Shown in pieces: positions 24,809 to 35,109 of a DNA stretch of 64,000 nucleotides. Each line of letters begins with the position of its first letter. Positions within the stretch are counted from its first letter, which is position 1. The stretch covers positions 11,329,501 through 11,393,500 of the forward strand of contig PUFA01000021.1 in assembly GCA_003508835.1 (NCBI GenBank), in the 5' to 3' direction. Origin of the DNA: Eonycteris spelaea (lineage: Eukaryota > Chordata > Mammalia > Chiroptera > Pteropodidae). The translations under genes were made by a program, and so were the position numbers. The notes beneath the pieces are model-generated. The model was not told the origin of the DNA. It searched no databases and saw nothing but the letters and a program-made list of their open reading frames with translations.

Positions 24809-25054
24809 GGTATAGATGAAAGATATCACCTTCACCTGAGATATTTATGGAAAAGTATATTTTCCATATGTCGATATAGAAATTATTGTGGCAACTACAT
24901 ACATATAAACCAAAAGAAAGAAAATGTAGAAAAATAAATATTAACATAATTAAACATTACTTCAGAGACTGAAAATTCAGTTATATACAGCTACCTCTGT
25001 TTTGGTTCACAAAGCCTCAGCCCATGGCTTTCTTCTATTTTTTTCCCAGGGTGG

Positions 25055-25145
25055 TATTTATTGACCCTGGGTGCAAATTAGAATCATCTGGCTCACCTTA
25101 AAACAGATAACCCTCAGGTCTCACTCTTAGATACAATTCAAATAT
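25055..25145 (+). mobile_element. MER5-type hAT fragment
   Basis: 'ttgaccctgggtgcaaatta', 'gaatcatctggctcacctt', 'aaaacagataaccctcaggt' and 'tctcactcttagatacaatt' match the left half of MER5A/5B ('...ccctggctgcacattagaatcacctgg', then 'cccaggccccaccccagacc'). MER5 is a short non-autonomous hAT-Charlie transposon. The right half is missing. Confidence 0.6.
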
Positions 25146-25420
25146 GTGTATACATACAGTAGGTCAGTAAATATAATAGACACACACATGCGCATGTGTA
25201 CGCACATATATGGTGTTAATTACCATATTAAATATATCTCCTAATATTTTCTATCTACAGTTATACTTTATATATATATACAAATATTTTGTGCATACGC
25301 AAAATATGCATCTACAACATACACATATATTATGTGGACTATATGTATGTACACACATACACATGTACAGATTGACAGATAGAAACAGACATAGATATAG
25401 ATGAATTAGATGTCTAGATA
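25146..25420. repeat. Low-complexity TA/CA/GT region
   Basis: Imperfect ATATAC, ACACAT and GATAGA units with short palindromic stretches such as acatgcgcatgt (25186-25197). Open frames here come from repeat composition. Confidence 0.75.
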
Positions 25421-25849
25421 TATTTAAAATCATGCTTCTGAATTTAATGAGGTAAGTTGAACTACATTAACTGCTTGGAATAGTCATAATTAATTAAAAA
25501 TCACCTCTATTGAACCAATTCTGTTATACATGTGTTCCTCTGAATAATGTAATGAAGAGGGATAATAATATGGGATCTAAGCAAAACTAAGAAAACATCG
25601 GTGCCTATCCCTGCTCTGTTACCAGCTTTTTAGGGACACATATTAGCATTTTTGGGTTATGATAACACTTGTAAAGTAAAGGAATTGGAGTGCATCAGTG
25701 AGTTTTGTCTTAAAATATGAATCTGTCAAAATATTCCAATAGTTTCTCATCTATCTCAGAGTAAAACAAAGCACAATAAAAAAAAGCAAATGTTTTCAGG
25801 ATGTCCTAAATGTGCCATGTGTTCTAGGCCACTGTTAAATTTCTTACTT
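25421..25849. other. Unassigned DNA
   Basis: No repeat family or gene recognised. Confidence 0.5.
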
Positions 25850-26411
25850 AACCACCTCGCTCCTTTAACCCCACAGTGTACAGTCCTCAGTTTCTGTTCT
25901 CAGCTGCCCCAATGCCTGAAATAAATTCTCCTCAGGTATCCAAGGACGTCATGAGAGGACGCGATGCAGGCTGAATCCCTAGCTGGACCGCAAGAATCAG
26001 TCTCCTTGCCCCTCCCCTGTCCTTGGAGCGTGCATTCTGCCCACTGTTCCCACAGTGGCAGCCGCTTCAAGGATGCAGCCTTGAGAGAGTGGTGGGTTAT
26101 ATCGGCCATCTAGAAGGTCCATGCGATGGAAACCCATTGAGGCCTGTGTATAAATTCCTAGGGTTCTTGCTGGTGGCTGCAGAGAGCTACCTGTCCTGTG
26201 GCCAAGACAAGCCACTTGTACCACTCCCAGCATGAGGGCCTTGAATCTTTCTTCTGCTTCTCCTGGCACTCCACGTCAAGGGCCAGTTTTGCATTGACCC
26301 AGGGGACTTCTGAGGTCAGGAACCAACCGCGGGTCTCTGAATGTCTAACCCCCTCCTTCTTCCTTAAGCTTTGCTGGTATTCCACTAAAATTTCAATCCC
26401 TGCCCCCGACA
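25850..26411 (+). mobile_element. Candidate ERV LTR, GC-rich with TATA box
   Basis: This segment of about 560 bp is far richer in G+C and CpG than its surroundings. It has an LTR-like order: a CRE-like 'aggacgtcatgag' (25943), a TATA box in 'ctgtgtataaattcctag' (26144-26161), a pyrimidine-rich R/U5-like part with 'gcattgacccagggg', and a final 'ctgcccccgaca' with CA end, immediately followed by a (CA)n tract. The 5' edge is uncertain and no target duplication was found. Overlapping open frames on both strands are considered shadows. The CpG content suggests a relatively young insertion. The family is not identified. Confidence 0.45.
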
Positions 26412-26419
26412 GCCATGTG

Positions 26420-26420
26420 T

Positions 26421-26452
<32 letters not shown>

Positions 26453-26495
26453 GCACACACGCACACACACGCACACACGCACACACACACCACAC
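26420..26495. repeat. (CA)n microsatellite with CG interruptions
   Basis: CA tract with several 'cg' steps ('cacgcacg', 'cacacgca'). Alternating purine-pyrimidine sequence of this kind can adopt Z-DNA. Confidence 0.96.
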
Positions 26496-26585
26496 CCTAT
26501 AACATTCACCGATTTATTGAATTTCCTCAGGATTTACCTCCATCTTACATATTCCCCACTTGAAGCAAGTTCGTTAAGGGCAGAC

Positions 26586-27065
26586 ATTTTTATTTCATTG
26601 TGGTAAAATAGACGTAGCATAATATTTACCGTTTAACCATTTTTAAGTGTACAATTCAATGGCATTAAGCACATTTGCAATGTTGTGCAACCATCACCAA
26701 CATCCATCTCCAGAATGTTTTATCTCACACAGAAACTCTATACCCATTAAACAATAATTCTGTATCCTCCTTCTCCTCAACCTCTGGTAACCTCTATGTT
26801 ACTTTCTGTTGCTATAAATTTTCCTATTTTAGATATCTCATATAAGTGGAATTATGAAATATTTATGTTTTAGTGTCTGGCTTGTTTTATTTGGTATAAC
26901 GTTTTCAAGGTCCATATTGTAGCATGTATCAGCATTTCATTCTTTAAGGCTGAATAATATTCCATTATATTCATTGACCACTCGTGTCGATGCAGGTATC
27001 TGTTGATGGGCACTGAGTTGTTTCTATCTTATGGCTATTATGAGAAATGCTTCTATATACATTGG
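26586..27065 (-). mobile_element. L1 LINE 3' end, antisense (L1MB/MC-like)
   Basis: Reverse complement of the L1 3' end: 'cattgtggtaaaatagacgt', 'ttaagtgtacaattcaatgg', 'gttgtgcaaccatcaccaac', 'ctctggtaacctctatgtta', 'ctcatataagtggaattatg', 'ttaaggctgaataatattcc' and 'ctgttgatgggcactgag'. It is non-coding and 5'-truncated, at the right end in this orientation. Confidence 0.87.
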
Positions 27066-27207
27066 TATCAAAGTGCCTGTTTGAGTCTGAGAGTAGACTT
27101 TAATCTGATTAGGGCTTGTAAGTATGTCAGGACTATAATAAGTACTTATACTTTTATTTTCTACTTTTTCTCTATTTCTATTCTGTTCTGTGTCCCAAAA
27201 GGATTAC

Positions 27208-27578
27208 AGCTATGGATGTCATTACAACATACCACAGACAGTGTGGTTTAAACAACAGAAACTTATTTTCTTAATGGCTGGAGTCCAGAAGTATAAGATC
27301 AAAGTGTTGACAGAGTTCATTTTTCCTGAGTCTCTCTCCTTAACTTGCAAATGGCTACCTTCTGGCTGTGTCCTCACATGGTTTTCTTCTGTGTGTGTCT
27401 GTGACCTAATGTCCTCCTTATATAAGGACCTGGTCATATTGGATTAGGAGCAGCCAACATGACCTCATTACATCTTAGTCACCACTTTAAAAGTGCTGGT
27501 TCCAAATACAGATCCTTTTGGAGGTGTTAGGGATTAGGACCCGAACATGGGAACATTGGTGGGACACAGTTTAGCCCA
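27208..27578 (-). mobile_element. MaLR solo LTR, antisense (MST/MLT1 type)
   Basis: Matches the reverse complement of a MaLR LTR: 'cataccacagacagtgtgg', 'ttaaacaacagaaacttatt', 'ttaatggctggagtccagaa', 'gctgtgtcctcacatgg', 'ataaggacctggtcatat', 'ccaaatacagatcc', 'tagggattaggacccgaac' and 'gggacacagtttagccc'. No internal region was recognised on either side, so it is a solo LTR. Confidence 0.85.
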
Positions 27579-27914
27579 TCTCCACTCCAATGTCAAAACA
27601 ATGGCTGAATCTTCCAAATTTCTTTTGCTAAATCTTTCCCGCAAATACATTAACTCATCCCTGGCCCCGCTCTCCCAATCCGGACACCTTCCATGACCAC
27701 TTCCTCTACCAACCACCCCTGCTTACCTGGAGCTCCCACATGGGGCTTCCCAGGGACATATTCCTAGGGACCCTCTTTGGTTTCTTCTGTTATCTGCTTT
27801 TATAAATCCCTGCACTTCTGCCATTATTCTCTTTATCTCACATAACAATTTAGGTGACACTCTAGTGGTTTCTCTGGTTGATGAACAGACTGCCAGCATT
27901 CAAAGCCACTCATT
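27579..27914. other. Unassigned DNA
   Basis: GC-balanced, pyrimidine-rich on the + strand. No family recognised between the MaLR LTR and the MIR. Confidence 0.45.
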
Positions 27915-27998
27915 AGATTATCGAATCTCAGAAAAGAGTCAAAGTCTCTATACCTCAGTTTCCTCATTTGTAAAGGGAATTAATAATCTCCTCAAATA
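27915..27998 (+). repeat. MIR SINE, left part (split copy)
   Basis: 'ctctatacctcagtttcctc' followed by 'atttgtaaagggaattaata' is the MIR core ('ctgagcctcagtttcctcatctgtaaaatgggaataata'). The match stops at 27998 where an LTR begins and resumes at 28548. MIR is a tRNA-derived SINE older than placental mammals. Confidence 0.75.
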
Positions 27999-28547
27999 TG
28001 AGGGGAAACAGTTTGCCACCCTATGGTCTGCTTTGGGGGATAGTGATTATTTAAGGGGATTATTTTGAAGAAACAAAAGTCTCAGAAAGAAATTTTGACC
28101 TTCCCCCAAACTGATAAGAATAATTGAAATAGGTGACCTGATCCAAGAAAGAAGCTGCTATCATATATAACTATAATTTCATATGAACCAAGTACATGAT
28201 AGACAGGGAGGAACCATGCAAAATTCTCGCAAAGTCCCATTGCTAAAGAGGACCCAGTGAGCATTCATTTCCCAAACATTTGCTTTTCTATCTCTGTCCA
28301 AGTTGCCCTCCTGACCTTTGAGGTCCCAAACCACCACCCTTCCCTCCACTTTAGCTCAAGAAGACATACAATCCTTAACTGCCTATTCTATCCTCAGGCC
28401 CCACATTCTTATGGAACTCCCCGATGTACATATATGACACATGTGGGCATTTTCTCCTGTTAATCTGTCTCATGGTTATTTAATTATTAATTTAACCAGA
28501 ATAAAGTGAAAAGGATAGAAGAAAAAAATATTTTTTCTTCCCCTACA
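27999..28547 (+). mobile_element. ERV LTR A, inserted in a MIR
   Basis: About 549 bp, starting TG (tgaggggaaacagtttgcc) and ending CA (cttcccctaca). The 3' part has the U5-like 'tctcctgttaatctgtctca' and 'gttatttaattattaa', then 'aggatagaagaaaa'. It shares its start ('ttgccaccc'), the 'gattatttaagg' block and its end with LTR B (29576-30138) and, more distantly, with LTR C (30857-31340). I think it is a class I ERV LTR but cannot name the family. No clean 4-6 bp target duplication is visible. Confidence 0.65.
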
Positions 28548-28650
28548 ATTGTATGTAAGAGAAGTAAATTATATAAGCCATATTGCTTAGAACTGTGTCT
28601 GGCCATTAGTAAGCTGTGGGTAAGTGTTACCTGTTATGACTCATTTAATC
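28548..28650 (+). repeat. MIR SINE, right part (split copy)
   Basis: 'gaagtaaattatataagcca', 'tattgcttagaactgtgtct' and 'ggccattagtaagctgtgg' continue the MIR ('taaagcgcttagaacagtgcctggcacatagtaagcgct') from the block at 27915-27998. Confidence 0.7.
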
Positions 28651-29575
28651 TTCTATCTACCTCTATAGGCTGTTACCTTGGTGAAGCCCAGTAGGAGTAA
28701 TGAGTTTGCCTTGCTCACTGCATACCTCTAATGCCCTGTATGGAGTTTACATGCAATATATGCACAGTATACATTGTTGAAATGAACAATGACACAGACA
28801 TAGAACGATCAGGCTCTTTTTGGTTGGAATGGAAATAGTAATTGATATTGGTCCTAAAAACAACACTAAAGAAAGAGTTTTGGGGTGCAGGTTGGAAGCA
28901 GACGTCTTTGGACTAGAGAGGGTTCCTACAGAGACATGCTTCTTAAGGGAGAGACATAGTAACTATGTTAAAATAAATTCTTTCTTTGCAACTCAGCTCC
29001 AACAGGCACACTGGCAAGAACAGCAAAGGCTTAAGTATAAAAACAGAGCTGAATGATAAAGGCTACACATTTAAAACAATAGACTTAAATGTCCACACTA
29101 TATGTGCAAAAGCAGTAAAGTAGGGCTAAGGAAAGACATGAGGGCCAGCAATGAACCTCAGCCAAAAACAGCTGGCAGACTTGGCAGACCTCTCTTATCT
29201 GGTAGCTTTCCTGCAGAACCTCTCACGTCAGGTCCCACTGAAGTCTCTGTATACTACTGTTTTTGAAGGCTAGGATGTATAATCATTTTGAGTTTTTTGC
29301 TTATTTTTTAGTAAGATAATTTAGGAGGTAGTTACTCTACTGTTTTGTTTTGTGTTTGCAACAACAAAAGATTATTTTCTTGAAGACTTGATTCTTCCTC
29401 TAATGCTTTGCTCTTTTTCAACTTCAAAGAGGTTTTTGAATGACAAAGAAATTTCTTTAGAAGAAAAAAAGAAAGGCTTTTGGTTAAGGTGTTTTTTAGA
29501 CATTTAGAAATTCAAAGTAGGTAAAGTCACTTGAAACCAGACTCTTGTATTAGAAGATGAAGCGACATTTTGGTA
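28651..29575. other. Unassigned DNA between two related LTRs
   Basis: No family recognised. The 78-codon frame at 28820-29056 has no domain that I recognise. I cannot say whether 28800-29240 is degraded proviral internal sequence. Confidence 0.35.
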
Positions 29576-30138
29576 TGTTCCTAAGGGGAGCAGAATTTGC
29601 CACCCCAAATTATGACTCTTTGGCATAAGAATTATTTTAGGCTGATGATTTTTAAGAAGCATCAAACACAGGAGAAGCTCTGAAAACTTGAGTAGAAGTT
29701 ACCCTTTTGTAAGATAAATTTACATTTATAAAGGAAATCTCCAATTTGTATGGGGTCTCTACTCTCCATACCAGGAAGAAAAAGATAAGTAAATCAGTAG
29801 CTACCTATTAATGGAGAAGGTAATTGACTTAAATCTCCATAACAGTCATAGCCTGGTTTACTGTTCTTTTTCTGTTCTTTTACTGTTCTTTTATAACCGG
29901 CTCCCTGATCCCACATTTTTTGTCTTTAGCTGCAGATGGTATTTAAGGTGATGGCGCCCACCATTTCAGGGGTTCCTTCAGGTTTCCTAGTGATTGCTCA
30001 TGTATACAAGAGGTATACATGTTATTAAACTTCTGTTTGCACTTCTTTCCCTGTTAATCTCTTATTTTTTAGGGGTTGGTGGGGAGTCTCAGTCAAGAGC
30101 CTAGAATGGTAAAGGGAAAATTATTTCTGCCCCCTACA
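29576..30138 (+). mobile_element. ERV LTR B
   Basis: About 563 bp with TG start (tgttcctaaggggagcag) and CA end (tctgccccctaca). Blocks are shared with LTR A: 'atttgccacccc', 'aattattttaggctgatga' and a 'ccctgttaatctctta' U5. It also has the LTR-like 'atacatgttattaaacttct' poly(A)-region sequence at 30017-30036. 'tactgttcttt' is iterated at 29859-29892. No target duplication was recognised. Confidence 0.65.
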
Positions 30139-30856
30139 TTGCTTAATATTATTTTATAATGTAGAGGATTAGTTTGGACTCAACATTAAGAGATAGAGAG
30201 AAGGCAGGGATGGAGAGATTATGAAAAAGCATACATGTTACCCCTCAACCTTCCCACTCTTTGTCTGGGGTTGCCATACAGATGCTTTTGGAAAACATAA
30301 AGAAAATAATACATTTTCCAGCGTTGAAGCCAAGAACTGCCAGGCCGTCTCCTCCATGAACCATGCATTTGAATACTTGTGTACCAAATTGTGTAACATA
30401 CAAAAATTAATGCTTTCTTATTCTTTTCTTGTTAACTTTGGATTAGCTATAGATATAGTTTAATCAGAGCTCCCACTTAACAAAATGGACCAAATTAAAG
30501 AAATGCATGTTTTAACTAATCAGCTTATACAATAGTCATATATTTTGGTGATCGCAGCTTCTTAATTACATTTTTGAGAACACTTAATATTTGTCAAAGA
30601 TTACTTTGATGACCCTAGGAATTTGGGTTAGGGATATAAAATATAAGATCAGTTACTTTAGCTAATGTTAATAACAACTTTAGTGATGAAATAAAAAAAA
30701 ATGAGAATCTGGAATACTGAAAATGCATTTGTACTTTAACGAAATCTACTCATTAACAGAAAATCAAAAAAGGCACTTAAAGAAAATTATGTTCCTTGGA
30801 ATAAAAGCCCAAATTGCATGCAGATTTCTATTATACTATTTTTAGTACTTTGATGT
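30139..30856. other. Unassigned DNA between LTR B and LTR C
   Basis: No retroviral coding motif or repeat family recognised. Lack of any recognisable gag/pol remnant argues against B and C bounding one recent provirus. Confidence 0.4.
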
Positions 30857-31340
30857 TGATGGAGAGTAGGGCAGGTTACCCCCAAAATGTGACACTTTCG
30901 CATGTTAATTATTTTGAATTAAAGTTACTTGAGGAAGAGCTTGTGCAAAGCGGACACTCTGACCCTCCTCTCTGTTCTCCTGAAAGCGGGAAATAAATAT
31001 CCCATGTGAAAGATACCCTCCCCACATCAGGAGGTAAAGAAACATCCTTATTGCCTGAGATAGAAGATTTAGAGCAGAGAAAGCTGTGTAAAAAAAAAAA
31101 AAAATCTGCTTCTTTCCTTCACAAATTAGTAACCATGGCTAAGTTTCTTTGTCTGGTCGGTTCTTCACAAATGTATTGTTTCTTTGTCTAAAATGTATAA
31201 ATGCTGCCTGCTTTAGTTACTTTGGGGACTCTGATATTTCTATTAGCTCCCATACATAGAAAATTAAAATTTGTTTTCTCCTATTAAACTACCTTATGTT
31301 ATTTTAATTATTAGACTAGCCAAAAGTTAGGTAGTTAGAC
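30857..31340 (+). mobile_element. ERV LTR C
   Basis: Matches an LTR arrangement: 'ggttacccccaaaatgtgac', 'gcatgttaattattttgaat', 'ctcctgaaagcgggaaataa', 'tgtgaaagataccctcccc', 'gtctaaaatgtataaatgct' (TATA-like), 'gaaaattaaaatttg' and 'ttttctcctattaaactacc'. It is homologous in layout to LTRs A and B but more diverged. The A-run at 31090-31104 and loss of the usual CA end blur the limits. Confidence 0.6.
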
Positions 31341-31341
31341 A

Positions 31342-31823
31342 TGAGTGGCAGGAGAACAAAGGATTAGAGGCTGACCTAGAGACCAGCCAAGAACATCCTA
31401 TTGGTAGTTAAAGAATTCCTCCTGCATCCCCAGAGACAAAGAACAGGGTGGACCTAACCTACAGTTGGTTTAATTGGGCCACAGACTCAAACCCAGTTAA
31501 GTACTACCATTACCAGTCCACAACCTCAGCCTTGTTATAATACTGTCATTGTAATACCATGTTTATGCCCAGAAGTTTACGAATCAAATGATAACTGACT
31601 GAATTATGGGTACACGTGTGTACACTAGGCAAAGAGTTATACAGCAGCCAAGTGTCAATCAAAATGACCTCACCTAGGAACGCCTAAGAACGCCTTTGTA
31701 ACCACCCATCATGACTCAATTATAATACAGACTTTCCCACTCTGCAGGGTTACAGCTCTCTATCTTCCCTGGCTGTAACCCATGCAACCAAAAGGGGTAA
31801 GGGGGAATTTCATTTCCCTGACA
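31342..31823. mobile_element. Candidate LTR D, orientation uncertain
   Basis: About 482 bp that starts tgagtggcagg and ends ccctgaca, so TG...CA termini hold on both strands. Reverse-strand start 'tgtcagggaaatgaaattcc' looks typical of an ERV LTR. A '+' TATA-like 'tcaattataatacagac' lies at 31716. It abuts LTR C directly, and sequence content is unlike LTRs A-C. No target duplication was seen. Confidence 0.4.
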
Positions 31824-31893
31824 GTATCTCATAATGAAAGATAAAAGATTCCTGTTATTATTAATTAGCAATTAACAATGGGGTTAGGTCAGT

Positions 31894-31966
31894 TTTTATT
31901 TTATTTTATTTTATTTTATTTTATTTTATTTTATTTTATTTTATTTTATTTTATTTTATTTTTTTA
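31894..31966. repeat. (TTTTA)n pentanucleotide repeat
   Basis: About 13 TTTTA units ending in a T-run. It may descend from the poly(A) tail of a reverse-strand retroposon, but no retroposon body was recognised beside it. Confidence 0.95.
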
Positions 31967-32305
31967 TCTTTTTTGGTGATTGTTTTCAACTGTCCGTATA
32001 CAAGGGAAATATTAATTTTCAAATAAGATGGTTTCTATATAGTTATAGTTTATAATTCCCTCTATTGCATTAATACATATATACTATCTCCCATCCTTGA
32101 GAAAAGGAAGAGAACCAGCCACATATATAAGATTTCCTTCCTCCTCCTAGGTGCTCTTTCTGCCTTGAGTCAAAAGCTCTGAGGAATTTCTCTCTAATGC
32201 ATAGCTATTTTGTATGGAAACCAGCTCAGTGGGAAGATTCATCCAACAGTGTTTTATTTTCTTTTATTTGGATGGAAATAGGTTGATGTTTACCCATTTA
32301 GTTTT
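31967..32305. other. Unassigned DNA
   Basis: No repeat family or gene recognised. Confidence 0.5.
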
Positions 32306-32400
32306 ATGTAGGTATGTATGCATGTATGCATGTATGCATGTATGTATGTATGCATGCATGTATGTATGTGTGTATTTATTTATCATTTATTTATTTATTT
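32306..32400. repeat. (TATG/CATG)n microsatellite, then (TTTA)n
   Basis: Alternating GTATGTAT and GCATGTAT units with a final TTTATTTA stretch. Confidence 0.94.
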
Positions 32401-34708
32401 TCTCTTTAAGAGCATAGGGAAATTACAGTTGCAAACCTCATTTGCAGTTAGGGTGGGACTGGCCAAAGCGATGTGGATAGAAGCGATATAAAATTCTTGT
32501 AATCCTGACCCTTGGAATCATTTTGTACACTCTGTGTCTGTTTAAATGCTGCAAGCAAAGAAGTCTAAGATGGAGAAATTGGCTAATGAAAGAAGCTTAG
32601 ATGTCTGAGTCACCCCTTGGAGAAGAGCTGCCTGGAAGGCAGGTTTATGGGGTACAGTTTAAATGGATTGAGCTGCGGAGATATGGAATTTATTTCTTAA
32701 CAGCTAGTGAGAATTTCCTCTAACTAATAAAGCACTTGACAGCCACATTTTTTAAGAGCTTCAAATTCACACATGGCAAAAGTTACAAGGTAATTGCCAA
32801 GTATATAGAAAGAGCAATCTAATATCTGAACCTAAATTATATAGTGCCTCATGCTAAAAAAAATTTAAAAAAAGAAATACAGCCATTATGAATAATTAGC
32901 AGATTCATAAGAGAAGATTTCTATGAATTAGTAGTAGAGATCAAAGTTTGTAGAGTAACAGTTATTTCTTATTTGACAGTATAAGATATGATTACTTGGG
33001 ATTGCATGAATTGTTATTAACTAATACTGAGTTCTTGCTCTGATAAGCAAAGATTTCAGATATATAGCATGGTCACAGAAATCACCTCAGTTAAGAAAAT
33101 ATATTTTACATGAAATTTTATACTTGTCATTTTACTTATATGCTTGAAATTTTAATAGATGTGCAAACATTACTCCTTTTTGTATTTGCTATAATTTTGA
33201 CCTAACTATATTTTGTGTTAAGGCATGACACTATTCATTGACCTAGTAGTATTCAGTCAAACATTGTCATATAATTAGCCAAATGTATAACAAATTAATA
33301 TTGCTTCACGAACAACTATAACTAAGTGTAATTTAATTATGCTGTTAGCATTTAATATTTAAAAATATAAATCATCCTTCATAATGCAAATTATTCATAT
33401 TCTTTCTCTCCCAACACACATATACATGTATACTCTTTGTTCTTGGCTGAAATTTTAATAAGGTAAAATTGTACTTGTGGGAGAATCTAATTGTGGAACA
33501 GGTACTGAAAATATTATTTTTAGCACAATTTGAAATTTTGCCCTGAGACTGAGACCCCAATGTAATTAGAATGTTTCTATTTTTTTTAAAATTAAAATTC
33601 TCATGAAAAGCAGGCTGATTTGGCTTAAAATAAGATACAACAAAATCACTGAGTACTTGTTTCATCCCTGTTCTTGGAAAACCCATTATATTGTTCTAAT
33701 AGCAAAGGTGAACACCAATGTTTCTCATATGTTGATTATATTTTTAACAAAGTCTTCATTTTAGTCAATAGTAATGTTTTTAAAGATTTTCATTCTGGGA
33801 AATACTGAGTCAAAATTCACCATATTGGAGCATTTAAGAGATAAACTGCTGGCATCTGTTTTCAGTGCTGAAATGCCACTATATTCTCATTTATTGAAAG
33901 AGGAATTATATGCATTTCTCCCAAGCTGGGGCCCTCTTATTCACAGCCAACATGAGTTCTTAGTCTTTTTCTTCTTGTTCTCTGTCTAAAGAAAATTGTA
34001 CTTTCAGTCTACAACTTTATTTAAAGTATTTTGTATTCAAACCATGCAATATTTTCCTCCCCGCCCAGATCAAAAACAACAAACCTCTTCACACTTTTGT
34101 CTCTGGCAGACTGATTGCATTCTGATGCCAGGAGTCTGATTTTAGAATTTAGCTGTGATACACAAGGCATGGCAATAAAGTAATGAAAATGGTTTTCTTA
34201 TGTAGCTTTTGATCAGAGTATTTCAATAAAAGGCATTTCAAAAATGTTATTGCCAATGGCAAGCTCACGGGTTAGCTAGAAAATAATAAGGTCAATGCAA
34301 AAGTTGTTCCTGAAGTTTTCTTATTAAAATCGTGAAAGTAGTAAGAAGTTCAGTAAAAATGTTGACAATCATAACACTGATTTCTAAGGGATCTATTGAA
34401 GAAGAGGTAATAGCTAGACCAGTCAATCCAGAGAAAAGTCAAAAACATGAGAGAAGACACCAGAGAGCAGGGAGATGTAAATAGAGAGGGGGCTTGATAA
34501 GAACTTTCAGCCAAAAGAGATTTCTCTTTTAAAAAGGGTTTTCTGAAAATCTTCCAATGTGTCTGTGATATGATCTCTATTCCTTTCTTTACAATCCTTT
34601 GGTTAAGACCTACATTATTATTGATGGCTGTTTGAAATTGCACTGCCTCATTTTGGTTTGCTGTTGCTGTTTGTTATTGTTTTTAATTGTTTTAGAGGCA
34701 TTTAGGTA
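32401..34708. other. Unassigned DNA
   Basis: About 2.3 kb. 32420-32720 is GC-balanced and vaguely like an old LTR-type repeat, but without a firm match. 34140-34330 resembles mariner-like sequence only weakly ('ggcaataaagtaatgaaaat', 'ggtcaatgcaaaagttg'). No gene seen. Confidence 0.35.
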
Positions 34709-34915
34709 TTGTCCTTGTCTCTAAGTGGAGTGCTCTTGGCTCAAGATGACCCAGATGTATTCAAGATAGTCAACAATCTTATTGGGAAATCAAAGAGAGT
34801 AGAAGTTGCAGTGGCCATTCTGAAAAATAATCTGTACCCCCCAAAAGAACCTGGACACATTCTTAGAAATAAGGAATATAATCCTGATTTGCACCTCCGA
34901 CCCATTACTCAATAG
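34709..34915 (+). other. Uncharacterised 68-codon open frame, no ATG
   Basis: The frame opens with TTG after an in-frame TAG at 34703 and ends at TAG 34913-34915. The peptide has mixed, non-repetitive composition (for example VFKIVNNLIGKSKRVEVAVA and ILKNNLYPPKEPGHI), unlike the low-complexity frames elsewhere in the window. A pyrimidine-rich stretch with 'tgttttag' ends at 34695, but the reading phase and the TAG make a splice acceptor awkward. I recognise no family. It could be a pseudogene piece, an old virus or transposon remnant, or chance. Confidence 0.12.
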
Positions 34916-35109
34916 ATTCTTTTGCAGTATTAATCAATCCTTTCCTACCTTGCTCTCACCCTCAACTACTATCAAAATATAATTTGAATAACAAATATAA
35001 ACCACTAGAAGATCATTGCACAATACTTGTGCAATTAAAGGTTTAGATAAAAATAAAGCCAGAGAAATCTTCCACTGAAGAGGAGGGGCTTTACAATAAA
35101 AATACATTC
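34916..35109. other. Unassigned DNA
   Basis: No feature recognised. Confidence 0.5.

Noticed and set aside
26158..26606. His/Thr-rich and Cys/Val-rich frames
   Set aside because: They are translations of the (CA)n tract and overlap on both strands.
32420..32720. Possible old LTR
   Set aside because: General resemblance only, without ordered diagnostic blocks or ends.
34140..34330. Possible mariner element ('ggtcaatgcaaaagttg')
   Set aside because: Only one short block resembles a mariner end and no inverted partner was found.
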